DNA of 5,055 bases from Bin87 sp964502995 (GTDB lineage Bacteria > Chloroflexota > Dehalococcoidia > Lucifugimonadales > UBA3495): the NCBI GenBank assembly GCA_964502995.1, contig CAZCZB010000131.1, positions 1 through 5,055 on the forward strand. The letters run 5' to 3'. The position numbers and the translations under genes were made by a program. This document shows positions 1-5,028 of this stretch, in pieces. The notes under the pieces were generated by a model that worked only from the letters and a program-made list of their open reading frames with translations, searched no databases and was not told where the DNA came from. Within the stretch, counting starts at the first letter, position 1, and every line of letters begins with the position of its first letter.

Positions 1-55
1 ACGTCCGCCTGTGGCGGACTCGCAATGACAGATTATCAAAGTGGGTACGCGTGAG
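1..55 (-). repeat. Truncated inverted-repeat element, terminal copy A
   Basis: The left edge cuts into a repeat that recurs at 2796-2840 in the opposite orientation. Visible parts are a small hairpin (TCCGCC and GGCGGA arms, 4-18), the CTCGCAATGA box (19-28) and the terminal GGGTACGCGTGAG (43-55), which exactly matches the reverse complement of 2796-2808. Copy A has about 10 bases between box and terminus that the left arm of copy B lacks. CATTGCGAG/GGCAATCTC-type repeats are common intergenic elements in many GC-rich bacteria and often give spurious short proteins when translated. The rest of this copy lies outside the window. Confidence 0.7.
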
Positions 56-88
56 CGACTCGCTGGCCGGAAATGGCGGGCGCAGCCG

Positions 89-709
89 TTACTCGAGCAG
101 AAAGTCGGCCACGGCCAGCGTAACGTCGGGGAAGGCCAGCGGGCCGATGCTGCCCTCCGCCGTTACCATGCGCCGGCTGCGATACGTTCCATCAACCGGG
201 TCCGAGTACCCCTCGACCTGTCGCGCCCGCAGGTTGACAATCCAGACTTCAGGGATTCCGGCGGCAGCGTAGCGCGGCAGTTTCACCTCGCGGTCAAACT
301 CCAACGACGTGTCGGCAACTTCGACCAACAGCAGCACGTCGGTCGGAGTGGGTCTATTCCGGTGGTAATCATCGCGCAGTCGCACGACCGCGATGTCCGG
401 TTCCGGCAAACCGTAATCGTTCAACCGTACCGAGTTCTGCACCCGAACCCAGGCGCGCTCGTACAGCAAATATGTCAAATCGCTACCCAACCTGGTGGTT
501 CCATCTTCGTGGGCTTCCCCGATTGGCGCCATTACAATAATCTCTCCGTCCAGCAGCTCAACCCGCTCGTCTTCGCACAGGATTCCGGCTTCGGCCATGG
601 CGCAGTATTCATCCACGGTGAACGGCCGGCGCTTCGGCTTCGGTTCCTGCGGAGCCGGCGACGCTGCCATCGCTGTTGGAGTGATTGTTGGAGCAATGGT
701 GGTGGTCAT
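89..709 (-). CDS. Uma2 family (DUF820) PD-(D/E)XK nuclease-like protein, copy 1
   Basis: A 206-residue protein of the Uma2/DUF820 family, predicted to have a restriction-endonuclease-like fold; the family's biological role is unknown. After a low-complexity, Ala/Pro/Thr-rich leader (1-29) come FTVDEY (30-35), the ELLDGEIIVM block (51-60), PDIAV (104-108), LLVEV (127-131) and a helix with K143 and Y147, followed by GIPEVWIV. D105, E130 and K143 are the likely catalytic set, all present, so the gene looks intact. The start is supported by GAGG (complement of 717-720) seven bases upstream, overlapping the TGA stop of the preceding gene. That suggests translational coupling. It is the last gene seen of a three-gene operon. 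Residues 125-206 are about 95% identical to the neighbouring copy, while residues 30-124 are about 60% identical. No membrane segment or signal peptide is evident. Assignment to the family is firm; nuclease activity is inferred. Confidence 0.9.
   Translation of the reverse strand: MTTTIAPTITPTAMAASPAPQEPKPKRRPFTVDEYCAMAEAGILCEDERVELLDGEIIVMAPIGEAHEDGTTRLGSDLTYLLYERAWVRVQNSVRLNDYGLPEPDIAVVRLRDDYHRNRPTPTDVLLLVEVADTSLEFDREVKLPRYAAAGIPEVWIVNLRARQVEGYSDPVDGTYRSRRMVTAEGSIGPLAFPDVTLAVADFLLE
101..330 (-). repeat. Tandem-duplicated Uma2 3' segment, copy in gene 1
   Basis: Positions 101-330 align without gaps to 731-960 (offset 630) with 18 mismatches in 230 bases, about 92% identity. Beyond about 331 the two genes diverge sharply, with clusters of mismatches at once. 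The segment covers roughly the last 77 codons of the Uma2 gene. The pattern fits a tandem gene duplication followed by recent gene conversion of the 3' half. Confidence 0.85.
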
Positions 710-718
710 TTTGGAACC

Positions 719-1321
719 TCACTCCCGCAGGAAGTCGGCCACGGCCAGCGCAACGTCGGGGAATGCCAGCGGGCCGATGCTGCCCTCCGCAGTAACCATG
801 CGCCGGCTGCGATACGTTCCATCAACCGGGTCGCTGTATCCTTCGACCTGCCGCGACCGCAGGTTGACGATCCAGACTTCGGGGATTCCGGCGGCGGCGT
901 AGCGGGGCAATTTCACCTCGCGGTCAAACTCCAACGACGTGTCGGCAACTTCGACCAGCAGCAGCGCGTCCTCCGGAGCGGGAGCCCGACGGTGATAGTC
1001 ATCGCGCAATCGCAGAACGGCGATGTCGGGTTGCAACAGGCTGTTGTCGCTGATGCGGACCGGCCCCTGGACACGCACTCGCGCCCGTCTAAGCAGCTGT
1101 TCCTTGAAGGATTCATCCAGACGGTCGGTGCCGTCGGCGTGAGGTTCTCCGATCGGCGGCATTACGATAATCTCTCCATCCAGCAGTTCGATGCGTTCGT
1201 CGTTGTCGAACATGCCGGCCGCGTCCATCACATACAACTCTTCCACCGTGAAGAGTCTCCGGGTCGGAACGCATTCCAGTTCGGGCCGCGGCATTGCCGG
1301 CGCTGCGATGACGGTAGTCAT
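719..1321 (-). CDS. Uma2 family (DUF820) PD-(D/E)XK nuclease-like protein, copy 2
   Basis: A 200-residue paralogue of the adjacent gene, in tandem in the same orientation with 9 bases between them. Family landmarks in order are FTVEEL (24-29), ELLDGEIIVM (45-54), PDIAV (98-102), LLVEV (121-125) and REVKLPRY with K137 and Y141, then GIPEVWIV. The inferred catalytic residues D99, E124 and K137 are present. The start is well supported: GGGAGGA (complement of 1328-1334) sits six bases upstream of the ATG, in the 16-base gap after the DUF1015 stop codon. Compared with copy 1, the leader before FTV is shorter and unrelated beyond MTT. The family is usually about 180-210 residues long, so this is full length. 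Uma2 genes are often present in many copies per genome in Chloroflexota and Cyanobacteria; substrate and role remain unknown. Confidence 0.9.
   Translation of the reverse strand: MTTVIAAPAMPRPELECVPTRRLFTVEELYVMDAAGMFDNDERIELLDGEIIVMPPIGEPHADGTDRLDESFKEQLLRRARVRVQGPVRISDNSLLQPDIAVLRLRDDYHRRAPAPEDALLLVEVADTSLEFDREVKLPRYAAAGIPEVWIVNLRSRQVEGYSDPVDGTYRSRRMVTAEGSIGPLAFPDVALAVADFLRE
731..960 (-). repeat. Tandem-duplicated Uma2 3' segment, copy in gene 2
   Basis: Partner of 101-330 at about 92% nucleotide identity, in direct orientation, with a repeat period of 630 bases. It encodes the VEVADTS-to-C-terminus part of the second Uma2 protein, including the catalytic Glu/Lys region. Direct repeats of this length and identity could also recombine to delete one gene. 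Confidence 0.85.
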
Positions 1322-1327
1322 GGAGAA

Positions 1328-1334
1328 TCCTCCC
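1328..1334 (-). promoter_or_regulatory. Ribosome binding site of Uma2 copy 2
   Basis: On the minus strand this reads GGGAGGA, six bases before the ATG at 1321-1319. It lies in the short gap after the TAG stop of the DUF1015 gene (1338-1340). It is the strongest Shine-Dalgarno match in the window, and it fixes the start of the downstream gene. Confidence 0.65.
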
Positions 1335-1337
1335 GGC

Positions 1338-2621
1338 CTAGATGCTGCCGTCCAGCCGGTTGATCACCAGGCCGGTGGGCAGCTTGGGGTAGAAGAACGT
1401 CGATTTGGGCGGCAGGCGGTTGCCCGCGCTCACGATCTGCCGGAAGGGTTCCAGCGGGAACGGTTTGAGCAGAATGGCCATCTGCTGCTCGCCCAGGTTC
1501 ACCCGCTGGACGATGCCGTCGTGGTCGGGGCTGTAGTCGATGTGCTCCCCAAGTTCGTCGCCCAGCGCCGGCGCCAGCACCCGCTCCTGCAGCACCCACG
1601 CCTCGGATACCGCCAGCGATCCCCACGATTGCCAGTCCACGCCGCCGCGCAGCGTGTGGACGCTCGGGGGCGCGTCGGCCCAGAACACGGCGAAACAGTG
1701 GGCGTTCTCACCCACGCGGGCCACCTCGGCCACCGCCGCGGCCGGCGTGATGTCGGGATCCAGCGGGCGCGAGTCGAACAGGCCGTCCATCAGGGCGCGC
1801 ACGTCGGAAAACTGCTCGTCGGTCATGCCGCCGGCCACCCGGTGGTAGGGCAGCAGCAGCAGGCCGGGGTCGTCGAACTCCACCAGCGTCATCATCACGT
1901 AGTTGCTGGCGGCCTCGCCGTCCGCGCGACGCTGGCCGTCCTGGTTGCGGCTGAACCGCAGGGCGGCCTCGTAGCGGTGGTGCCCGTCGGCCAGGAACAC
2001 CGGACGGCCGGCGAAGGTATCGGTGATGGCCGTTTGAGTTTCGGCGTCGGAGACGCGCCACAACTCGGCGGTGCCGCCGGCCGGCGTGGTGCCGGTGGCG
2101 TCGGGCGACTCCTGCAGCACGCGGTCGAAAATCTGCTGCAGGTCGCCGTTGGCGTCCTGGTACAGCGACATGATGGGACTGAACTGGGCCTGGCAGGCGT
2201 CCAGCAGGGCGACGCGGTCCAGCACCGCCGGCTCGCGGGTGAACTCGTGGGGCAGCACGGCGCCGGCGTCGTAGTCCTCGACCAACACGTCGGCGAACAG
2301 GCCCGCGTGCTGGCGACGGCGACCGCCGAAATCGTAGGCGTGGCGCATCAGGTAGAAGCAGGGGCCGTCGTCCTGGCTCAGCGCGCCCTGGGAGAGCCAT
2401 TGCCGGAACAGGCCGGCGGCCTGCCGGTATCCGGCCTGGGGGTCCACCGGGTCGGGCTGCTCGCCGCCCTCCAGGTGGACGGCGTTGTACTGGCTGCGGG
2501 TCTGGAGTTCCGTCTTGAGTTCCGGCCCGATCATGTCGTAGGGCGGGCAGATGACGTCGGAAAGGCTGCCCACGATGGTGGGATCGAATCGACAGCCGCG
2601 GAAGGGTTTGATGGTTGCCAT
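1338..2621 (-). CDS. DUF1015 family protein
   Basis: A 427-residue protein, full length for DUF1015 (typically about 410-440 residues). Conserved landmarks in order are MATIKPFRG at the start, DVICPPYDMI (22-31), LPHEFTRE (123-130), FSPIMSLY (147-154), the signature FLADGHHRYEAAL (209-221), LLPYHRV (256-262) and the C-terminal KSTFFYPKLPTGLVI (406-420). An in-frame ATG at 2723 would add 34 residues, but that extension would start upstream of the predicted promoter and lacks family similarity, so the ATG at 2621 is preferred. A GGAG (complement of 2633-2636) lies 11 bases upstream of it. It is the first gene of a leftward operon with two Uma2 genes. No biochemical role is firmly established for the family; the DGHHR motif resembles that of ParB-like-fold proteins, including free serine kinases, which is only a hint. 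It appears soluble and cytoplasmic, with no signal peptide or membrane helices seen. Confidence 0.93.
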   Translation of the reverse strand: MATIKPFRGCRFDPTIVGSLSDVICPPYDMIGPELKTELQTRSQYNAVHLEGGEQPDPVDPQAGYRQAAGLFRQWLSQGALSQDDGPCFYLMRHAYDFGGRRRQHAGLFADVLVEDYDAGAVLPHEFTREPAVLDRVALLDACQAQFSPIMSLYQDANGDLQQIFDRVLQESPDATGTTPAGGTAELWRVSDAETQTAITDTFAGRPVFLADGHHRYEAALRFSRNQDGQRRADGEAASNYVMMTLVEFDDPGLLLLPYHRVAGGMTDEQFSDVRALMDGLFDSRPLDPDITPAAAVAEVARVGENAHCFAVFWADAPPSVHTLRGGVDWQSWGSLAVSEAWVLQERVLAPALGDELGEHIDYSPDHDGIVQRVNLGEQQMAILLKPFPLEPFRQIVSAGNRLPPKSTFFYPKLPTGLVINRLDGSI

Positions 2622-2654
2622 TGGGTAGGTGTCTCCGGAAGGTTTGGTGGTCGC

Positions 2655-2660
2655 ATTATA
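2655..2660 (-). promoter_or_regulatory. Predicted -10 element (TATAAT) of the DUF1015-Uma2 operon
   Basis: On the minus strand this reads TATAAT, a perfect sigma-70 -10 hexamer in an otherwise GC-rich setting. It ends 33 bases before the preferred ATG at 2621. Transcription would begin near 2648, leaving a leader of about 27 bases that contains the GGAG ribosome binding site. No good -35 hexamer is visible at 16-18 bases spacing (GGTGGC at 17), so an activator, or a sigma factor with different needs, is possible. Confidence 0.5.
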
Positions 2661-2702
2661 CGCCACAGCGATGCGGAGCCACCGAGTTTCCCATCGCCCG
2701 AA

Positions 2703-2754
2703 ACGCATGTAGGGGCGTGGCACGGCATATAGGAGCGGGTTTCAAACCCGCCCC
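2703..2754. repeat. Intergenic hairpin repeat with GCGGGTTT/AAACCCGC stem
   Basis: Positions 2735-2751 form an 8-base-pair perfect stem (GCGGGTTT and AAACCCGC) around a single C. Just before it, 2703-2717 reads ACGCATG, three bases short of a further copy's spacing, then AGGGGCG, a partial version of the ACGCATGGG...AGGGGCG unit found at 2926 and 4789. It belongs to the same class of small palindromic intergenic elements. It lacks a T-run on either strand, so it is not called a terminator. Confidence 0.5.
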
Positions 2755-2795
2755 CGCGGGGTTGGGTGCGCAATGGTGGGCGATGCGGTGCGCAT

Positions 2796-2934
2796 CTCAC
2801 GCGTACCCATTTGTCATTGCGAGTCCGCCTGCGGCGGACGTGGCAATCTCGTTGTCCGGCGGGCGCTCCTCCCTTTGACGAGATTGCCGCGCTTCGCTCG
2901 CAATGACAGTTTCAGCGAAAGTGGGACGCATGGG
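2796..2934. mobile_element. MITE-like inverted-repeat element (copy B), no coding capacity
   Basis: A nested inverted repeat of about 139 bases. Outer arms are TCATTGCGAG (2814-2823) and CTCGCAATGA (2897-2906); inner arms are GGCAATCTCGT (2842-2852) and ACGAGATTGCC (2878-2888); the ends are CTCACGCGTACCC on the left and, imperfectly, GTGGGACGCATGGG on the right. A further hairpin, TCCGCC/GGCGGA, lies at 2824-2838. The left end matches the inverted copy at 1-55. The element is non-coding; short open frames across it are the usual spurious translations of this repeat class. It may be a miniature transposable element or a REP/BIME-like repeat, since no target-site duplication can be confirmed. 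Confidence 0.55.
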
Positions 2935-2935
2935 A

Positions 2936-2959
2936 AGGGGCGAGGCATGCCTCGCCCCT
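2936..2959. repeat. 24-base perfect palindrome, type I, left copy
   Basis: A perfect 24-base palindrome, AGGGGCGAGG then CATG then CCTCGCCCCT, identical to 4799-4822. Including the preceding ACGCATGGG plus one variable base, the identity with the right copy extends over 34 bases with a single mismatch (2926-2959 against 4789-4822). It has no adjacent T-run. It resembles REP-type elements. Confidence 0.75.
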
Positions 2960-2983
2960 GCGGACGGCGACGGCGCGGTATGC

Positions 2984-3007
2984 AGGGGCGAATAATCATT
3001 CGCCCCT
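2984..3007. repeat. 24-base hairpin palindrome, type II, left copy
   Basis: Ten-base arms AGGGGCGAAT and ATTCGCCCCT enclose a four-base AATC loop. It is identical to 5005-5028. Flanks are also shared: GGCGACGGCGC upstream (2966-2976 and 4988-4998) and ACGTGGCCGG downstream. It lies 13 bases past the methyltransferase stop codon, so an RNA hairpin could protect or end that transcript, but no U-tract follows. Confidence 0.75.
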
Positions 3008-3020
3008 ACGTGGCCGGCCG

Positions 3021-4679
3021 CTATACCAGCGTCGATTGCTGGCCCTGGCTGCGGCGACGGCGCGGGGCCTGCCGGAAGGTGGCCGGCGCTCCGCCTCGCG
3101 GGTAGGCGACGGTATCCCCGGCCAGCAACTGCTCGATGGTGAGAATCTGGATGCGCGGGTATTGCTGATCCGGGAAATGCTCGGGGGTGTAGATTCCCGC
3201 CGACAACGCCCCCTGGCGCATTGGCTCGGTGGGCGGTTCCAGCGTGATGAACACTCCGATGGCGGCGTTCTCGCGGTCCATGTCGCCCTTGAGGGTGGCG
3301 ATCATGCCCCGGTTCACGTGGCCGCTCTTGACCTGCGCCACGATGCGCTTGGGTTTGCCGCTGTTGTCGTCGAAGAAGTTGATGTAGCCGTCGATGCCGG
3401 CGTCGGCGCCGCGCCGCCGGTCGTTGGCCGGCCGGGCGTCCACCAGGCCCAGCGCCCACCACTCGAACTGGTATCTGCCGTCGTGTTCGCTCTCCGTCGC
3501 CAGGGCCGCCGCGCTGGCCGCATCCGTGGGCTGGCCGACGATCTCGTAGGGCCGCAGGTCGTCGCCGAAACTGTCGCGCAGGCGGTGGCGCACCAGGGTG
3601 ATGGCCAGGTGGGTGATGTCGATGCCGATCCAGCGGCGGTTGAGGCGTTCGGCGGCGACGGTGGCGGTGCCGCACCCGCAGAACGGGTCCAGCACCACGT
3701 CGCCCTCGTTGCTGCTGGCGTTGATGATGCGCTCCAGCAGGGCCTCCGGCTTCTGCGTGGGGTAGCCGAGACGCTCTTTCGGTTGGACATGAACCGGAGG
3801 CAGATCATCCCACCAATCTTGCAATGGTTTGCCGGGTTTTTCGTCCAGATAAATCTTGTATCGTGGCGTACCTGTCCGACTATAGGCGATGCGCCCCTCG
3901 TCATCTAACCTTTGCATATTTTCTTTGGAGAATGCCCAATAGCGCCCCGGTGGTGGAAGTTTGCCTTTCCATTCATACCGCGTATCGCCCCCGGCCTTCG
4001 CCGCGTGCAAAGGCTGAGTTTGATACCGCCTGCCATCGGCCTCTGTGTAGCGATAAACGGAATCAATGTATTGCTGATCGTAAGGAACATAAACGGTATT
4101 CCATTTGGGTTCGGCCGATTTCGAATACATCAGGATTGTGTCATGTATCCTGCCCATGTGACGCGCTCCTTGTTCTGCATCACTATGGGCGCTCGTTCTC
4201 TTCCAAACGATTTCATTGCGAAAATTGGCAGCCCCAAACACCGCATCCAGCAGCAGTTTGAGGTAGTGGCTGGCGGTGGGGTCGCAGTGGAGGTAGATGC
4301 TGCCGGTGGGTTTGAGGACGCGGTGCAGTTCGATCATGCGCTGGGCCATCATGGTCAGGTAGGCCATCATGTCGTTCTGCCCCAGGAACTGGCGCAGGGC
4401 GGACAGCAGGTTGCCGACCTTCTCCGGCCCGTTCACCACCACGTCCTGGTAGGCGGTCTCCGACTCCCAGCCCCAGTGCCAGGTGTCCTCGAAGGCGGTG
4501 ATCTGGGCGGCGGATTCCTCGCCGGAGCCCTCGCGGAACAGCACGTTGTACGTCGCGTTGGAGTTGAAGGGCGGGTCCAGGTAGATCAGGTCAACCGACT
4601 CGTCGGCAACGTGCCGGCGCAGGATGTCCAGGTTGTCGCCGAAGTACAGACGGTTGGGAGGGTTGGCAGCGTCGGTCAT
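3021..4679 (-). CDS. Beta-class DNA methyltransferase fused to an Mrr-like nuclease domain
   Basis: A 552-residue protein. The opening NRLYFGDNLDIL leads into LDPPFNS (34-40), the catalytic DPPF of motif IV, which usually indicates N6-adenine (or N4-cytosine) methylation. GSIYLHCD (126-133) follows; then come the variable segment of about 148-300, YPTQKPEALLERI (306-318, motif X), the AdoMet-binding DPFCGCGT (331-338, motif I) and WIGIDIT (350-356). Motif IV before motif I defines the beta class. From about 402 a second domain begins with YQFEWWAL, then GADAGIDGYI with D430, then IVAQVKSG with Q449 and K451, an Mrr-like D...(Q/E)xK nuclease site, ending near 527 before a basic Arg-rich tail. 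It may therefore modify and cut DNA in one chain; activity is inferred. The ATG at 4679 has no strong Shine-Dalgarno sequence; a TATAAA lies just upstream. No separate restriction, specificity or helicase gene is in the window, and the surrounding repeats suggest a mobile or accessory locus. Confidence 0.93.
   Translation of the reverse strand: MTDAANPPNRLYFGDNLDILRRHVADESVDLIYLDPPFNSNATYNVLFREGSGEESAAQITAFEDTWHWGWESETAYQDVVVNGPEKVGNLLSALRQFLGQNDMMAYLTMMAQRMIELHRVLKPTGSIYLHCDPTASHYLKLLLDAVFGAANFRNEIVWKRTSAHSDAEQGARHMGRIHDTILMYSKSAEPKWNTVYVPYDQQYIDSVYRYTEADGRRYQTQPLHAAKAGGDTRYEWKGKLPPPGRYWAFSKENMQRLDDEGRIAYSRTGTPRYKIYLDEKPGKPLQDWWDDLPPVHVQPKERLGYPTQKPEALLERIINASSNEGDVVLDPFCGCGTATVAAERLNRRWIGIDITHLAITLVRHRLRDSFGDDLRPYEIVGQPTDAASAAALATESEHDGRYQFEWWALGLVDARPANDRRRGADAGIDGYINFFDDNSGKPKRIVAQVKSGHVNRGMIATLKGDMDRENAAIGVFITLEPPTEPMRQGALSAGIYTPEHFPDQQYPRIQILTIEQLLAGDTVAYPRGGAPATFRQAPRRRRSQGQQSTLV
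3781..4240 (-). other. AT-rich segment covering the putative target recognition domain
   Basis: Within the methyltransferase gene, sixty-base blocks between 3841 and 4260 have about 42-60% G+C (mean about 51%). Blocks in the same gene at 3601-3720 and 4381-4440 have about 68-73%. The segment encodes about residues 147-300, between the motif IV/V part and motif X, where beta-class enzymes carry their target recognition domain. Both edges fall in conserved stretches (VFGAANFRNEI and PKERLGYPTQKP). The reading frame stays open throughout, so this is not an insertion that breaks the gene. The likeliest reading is replacement of the recognition module by recombination with a relative from a lower-GC donor. 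Confidence 0.7.
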
Positions 4680-4683
4680 TGAG

Positions 4684-4689
4684 TTTATA
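4684..4689 (-). promoter_or_regulatory. Possible -10 element of the methyltransferase gene
   Basis: On the minus strand this reads TATAAA, only four bases before the ATG. A 5/6 match to the -35 consensus, CTGACA (4710-4715), lies 20 bases upstream, which is wider than the preferred 17. If used, transcription would start at or next to the ATG and give a leaderless mRNA, which would agree with the absence of a clear ribosome binding site. It could equally be chance. Confidence 0.25.
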
Positions 4690-4798
4690 CCCCGGTGGTT
4701 GGGCGCGAATGTCAGCCCATGTTACACCAACGGGTTTGGCGAGGAGGGCCGGGGGTGTCAGTTCCTGCACGTTACCGGGCGATGCTGTACGCATGGGC

Positions 4799-4822
4799 AG
4801 GGGCGAGGCATGCCTCGCCCCT
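4799..4822. repeat. 24-base perfect palindrome, type I, right copy
   Basis: Identical to 2936-2959, with the same upstream ACGCATGGG (4789-4797) and one variable base. With the type II copy to its right, it forms a cassette in the same order and orientation as the one on the other side of the methyltransferase gene. Confidence 0.75.
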
Positions 4823-5004
4823 ACGCGATTGGACGCGCGTCGGCCCACAGCGCAGGACGCACAGGTGGGGCGTGGCGGACGCAGGGCGTGGCCGGTCGCG
4901 GCGGGACGCGGCGTGGTGTGGTTGAGACGTGGAATGGCGCGGCGCAACCAGGGGGCACCGGCCCGCCCCTACGTGGTTGGACGGGCGGGCGACGGCGCAG
5001 GTGT
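4823..5004. repeat. Degenerate GC-rich intergenic repeat cluster
   Basis: No credible gene is seen here. The stretch repeats short motifs: CCCCTACG followed by a TGG-rich unit with TTGGACG (4818-4838 and 4966-4984), GGCGGACGCAGG (4874-4885, again at 5043-5054) and GGCGACGGCGC (4988-4998). An imperfect hairpin, GGGGGCACC with GGCCCGCCCC, lies around 4951-4970. It looks like a decayed array of the same palindromic elements that flank it. Open frames across it are low-complexity, rich in Arg and Gly, and lack a ribosome binding site. Confidence 0.5.
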
Positions 5005-5028
5005 AGGGGCGAATAATCATTCGCCCCT
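5005..5028. repeat. 24-base hairpin palindrome, type II, right copy
   Basis: Identical to 2984-3007, again followed by ACGTGGCCGG (5029-5038) and preceded by GGCGACGGCGC (4988-4998). The remaining bases up to the window end repeat GGCGGACGCAGG (5043-5054), so the repeat cluster probably continues past the edge. Confidence 0.75.

Noticed and set aside
41..1363. Long plus-strand open frame of 440 codons across both Uma2 genes
   Set aside because: It is antisense to two genes with clear family motifs. Its internal repetition only mirrors the tandem duplication, and its product has no recognisable domain.
2622..2723. N-terminal extension of the DUF1015 protein by 34 residues
   Set aside because: The extension would place the start upstream of the TATAAT and precede the conserved MATIKPFRG opening. 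The ATG at 2621 has a ribosome binding site and gives the normal family length.
1191..2732. Plus-strand open frame of 513 codons
   Set aside because: It is antisense to the DUF1015 gene, whose family signatures are unambiguous. High G+C keeps this frame open, and the product (rich in Val, Gly, His, Gln and Arg) resembles no family.
2936..3007. Palindromes as intrinsic terminators of the methyltransferase transcript
   Set aside because: The stems are strong, but no run of T follows on the transcribed strand, and identical copies lie upstream of the gene, so a repeat family is the better explanation.
2773..3105. Small open frames across the intergenic repeats
   Set aside because: Their products (for example CHCESACGG, VIASEARQSR) are typical spurious translations of CATTGCGAG-type repeats, and none has a ribosome binding site.
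3036..3908. Plus-strand open frame of 290 codons opposite the methyltransferase
   Set aside because: It is a shadow of the real minus-strand gene, with no domain resemblance, and it crosses both host-like and AT-rich segments without any motif.
4799..5028. CRISPR array
   Set aside because: The repeats are palindromes with irregular spacing and no set of similar-length unique spacers, and no cas gene is present.
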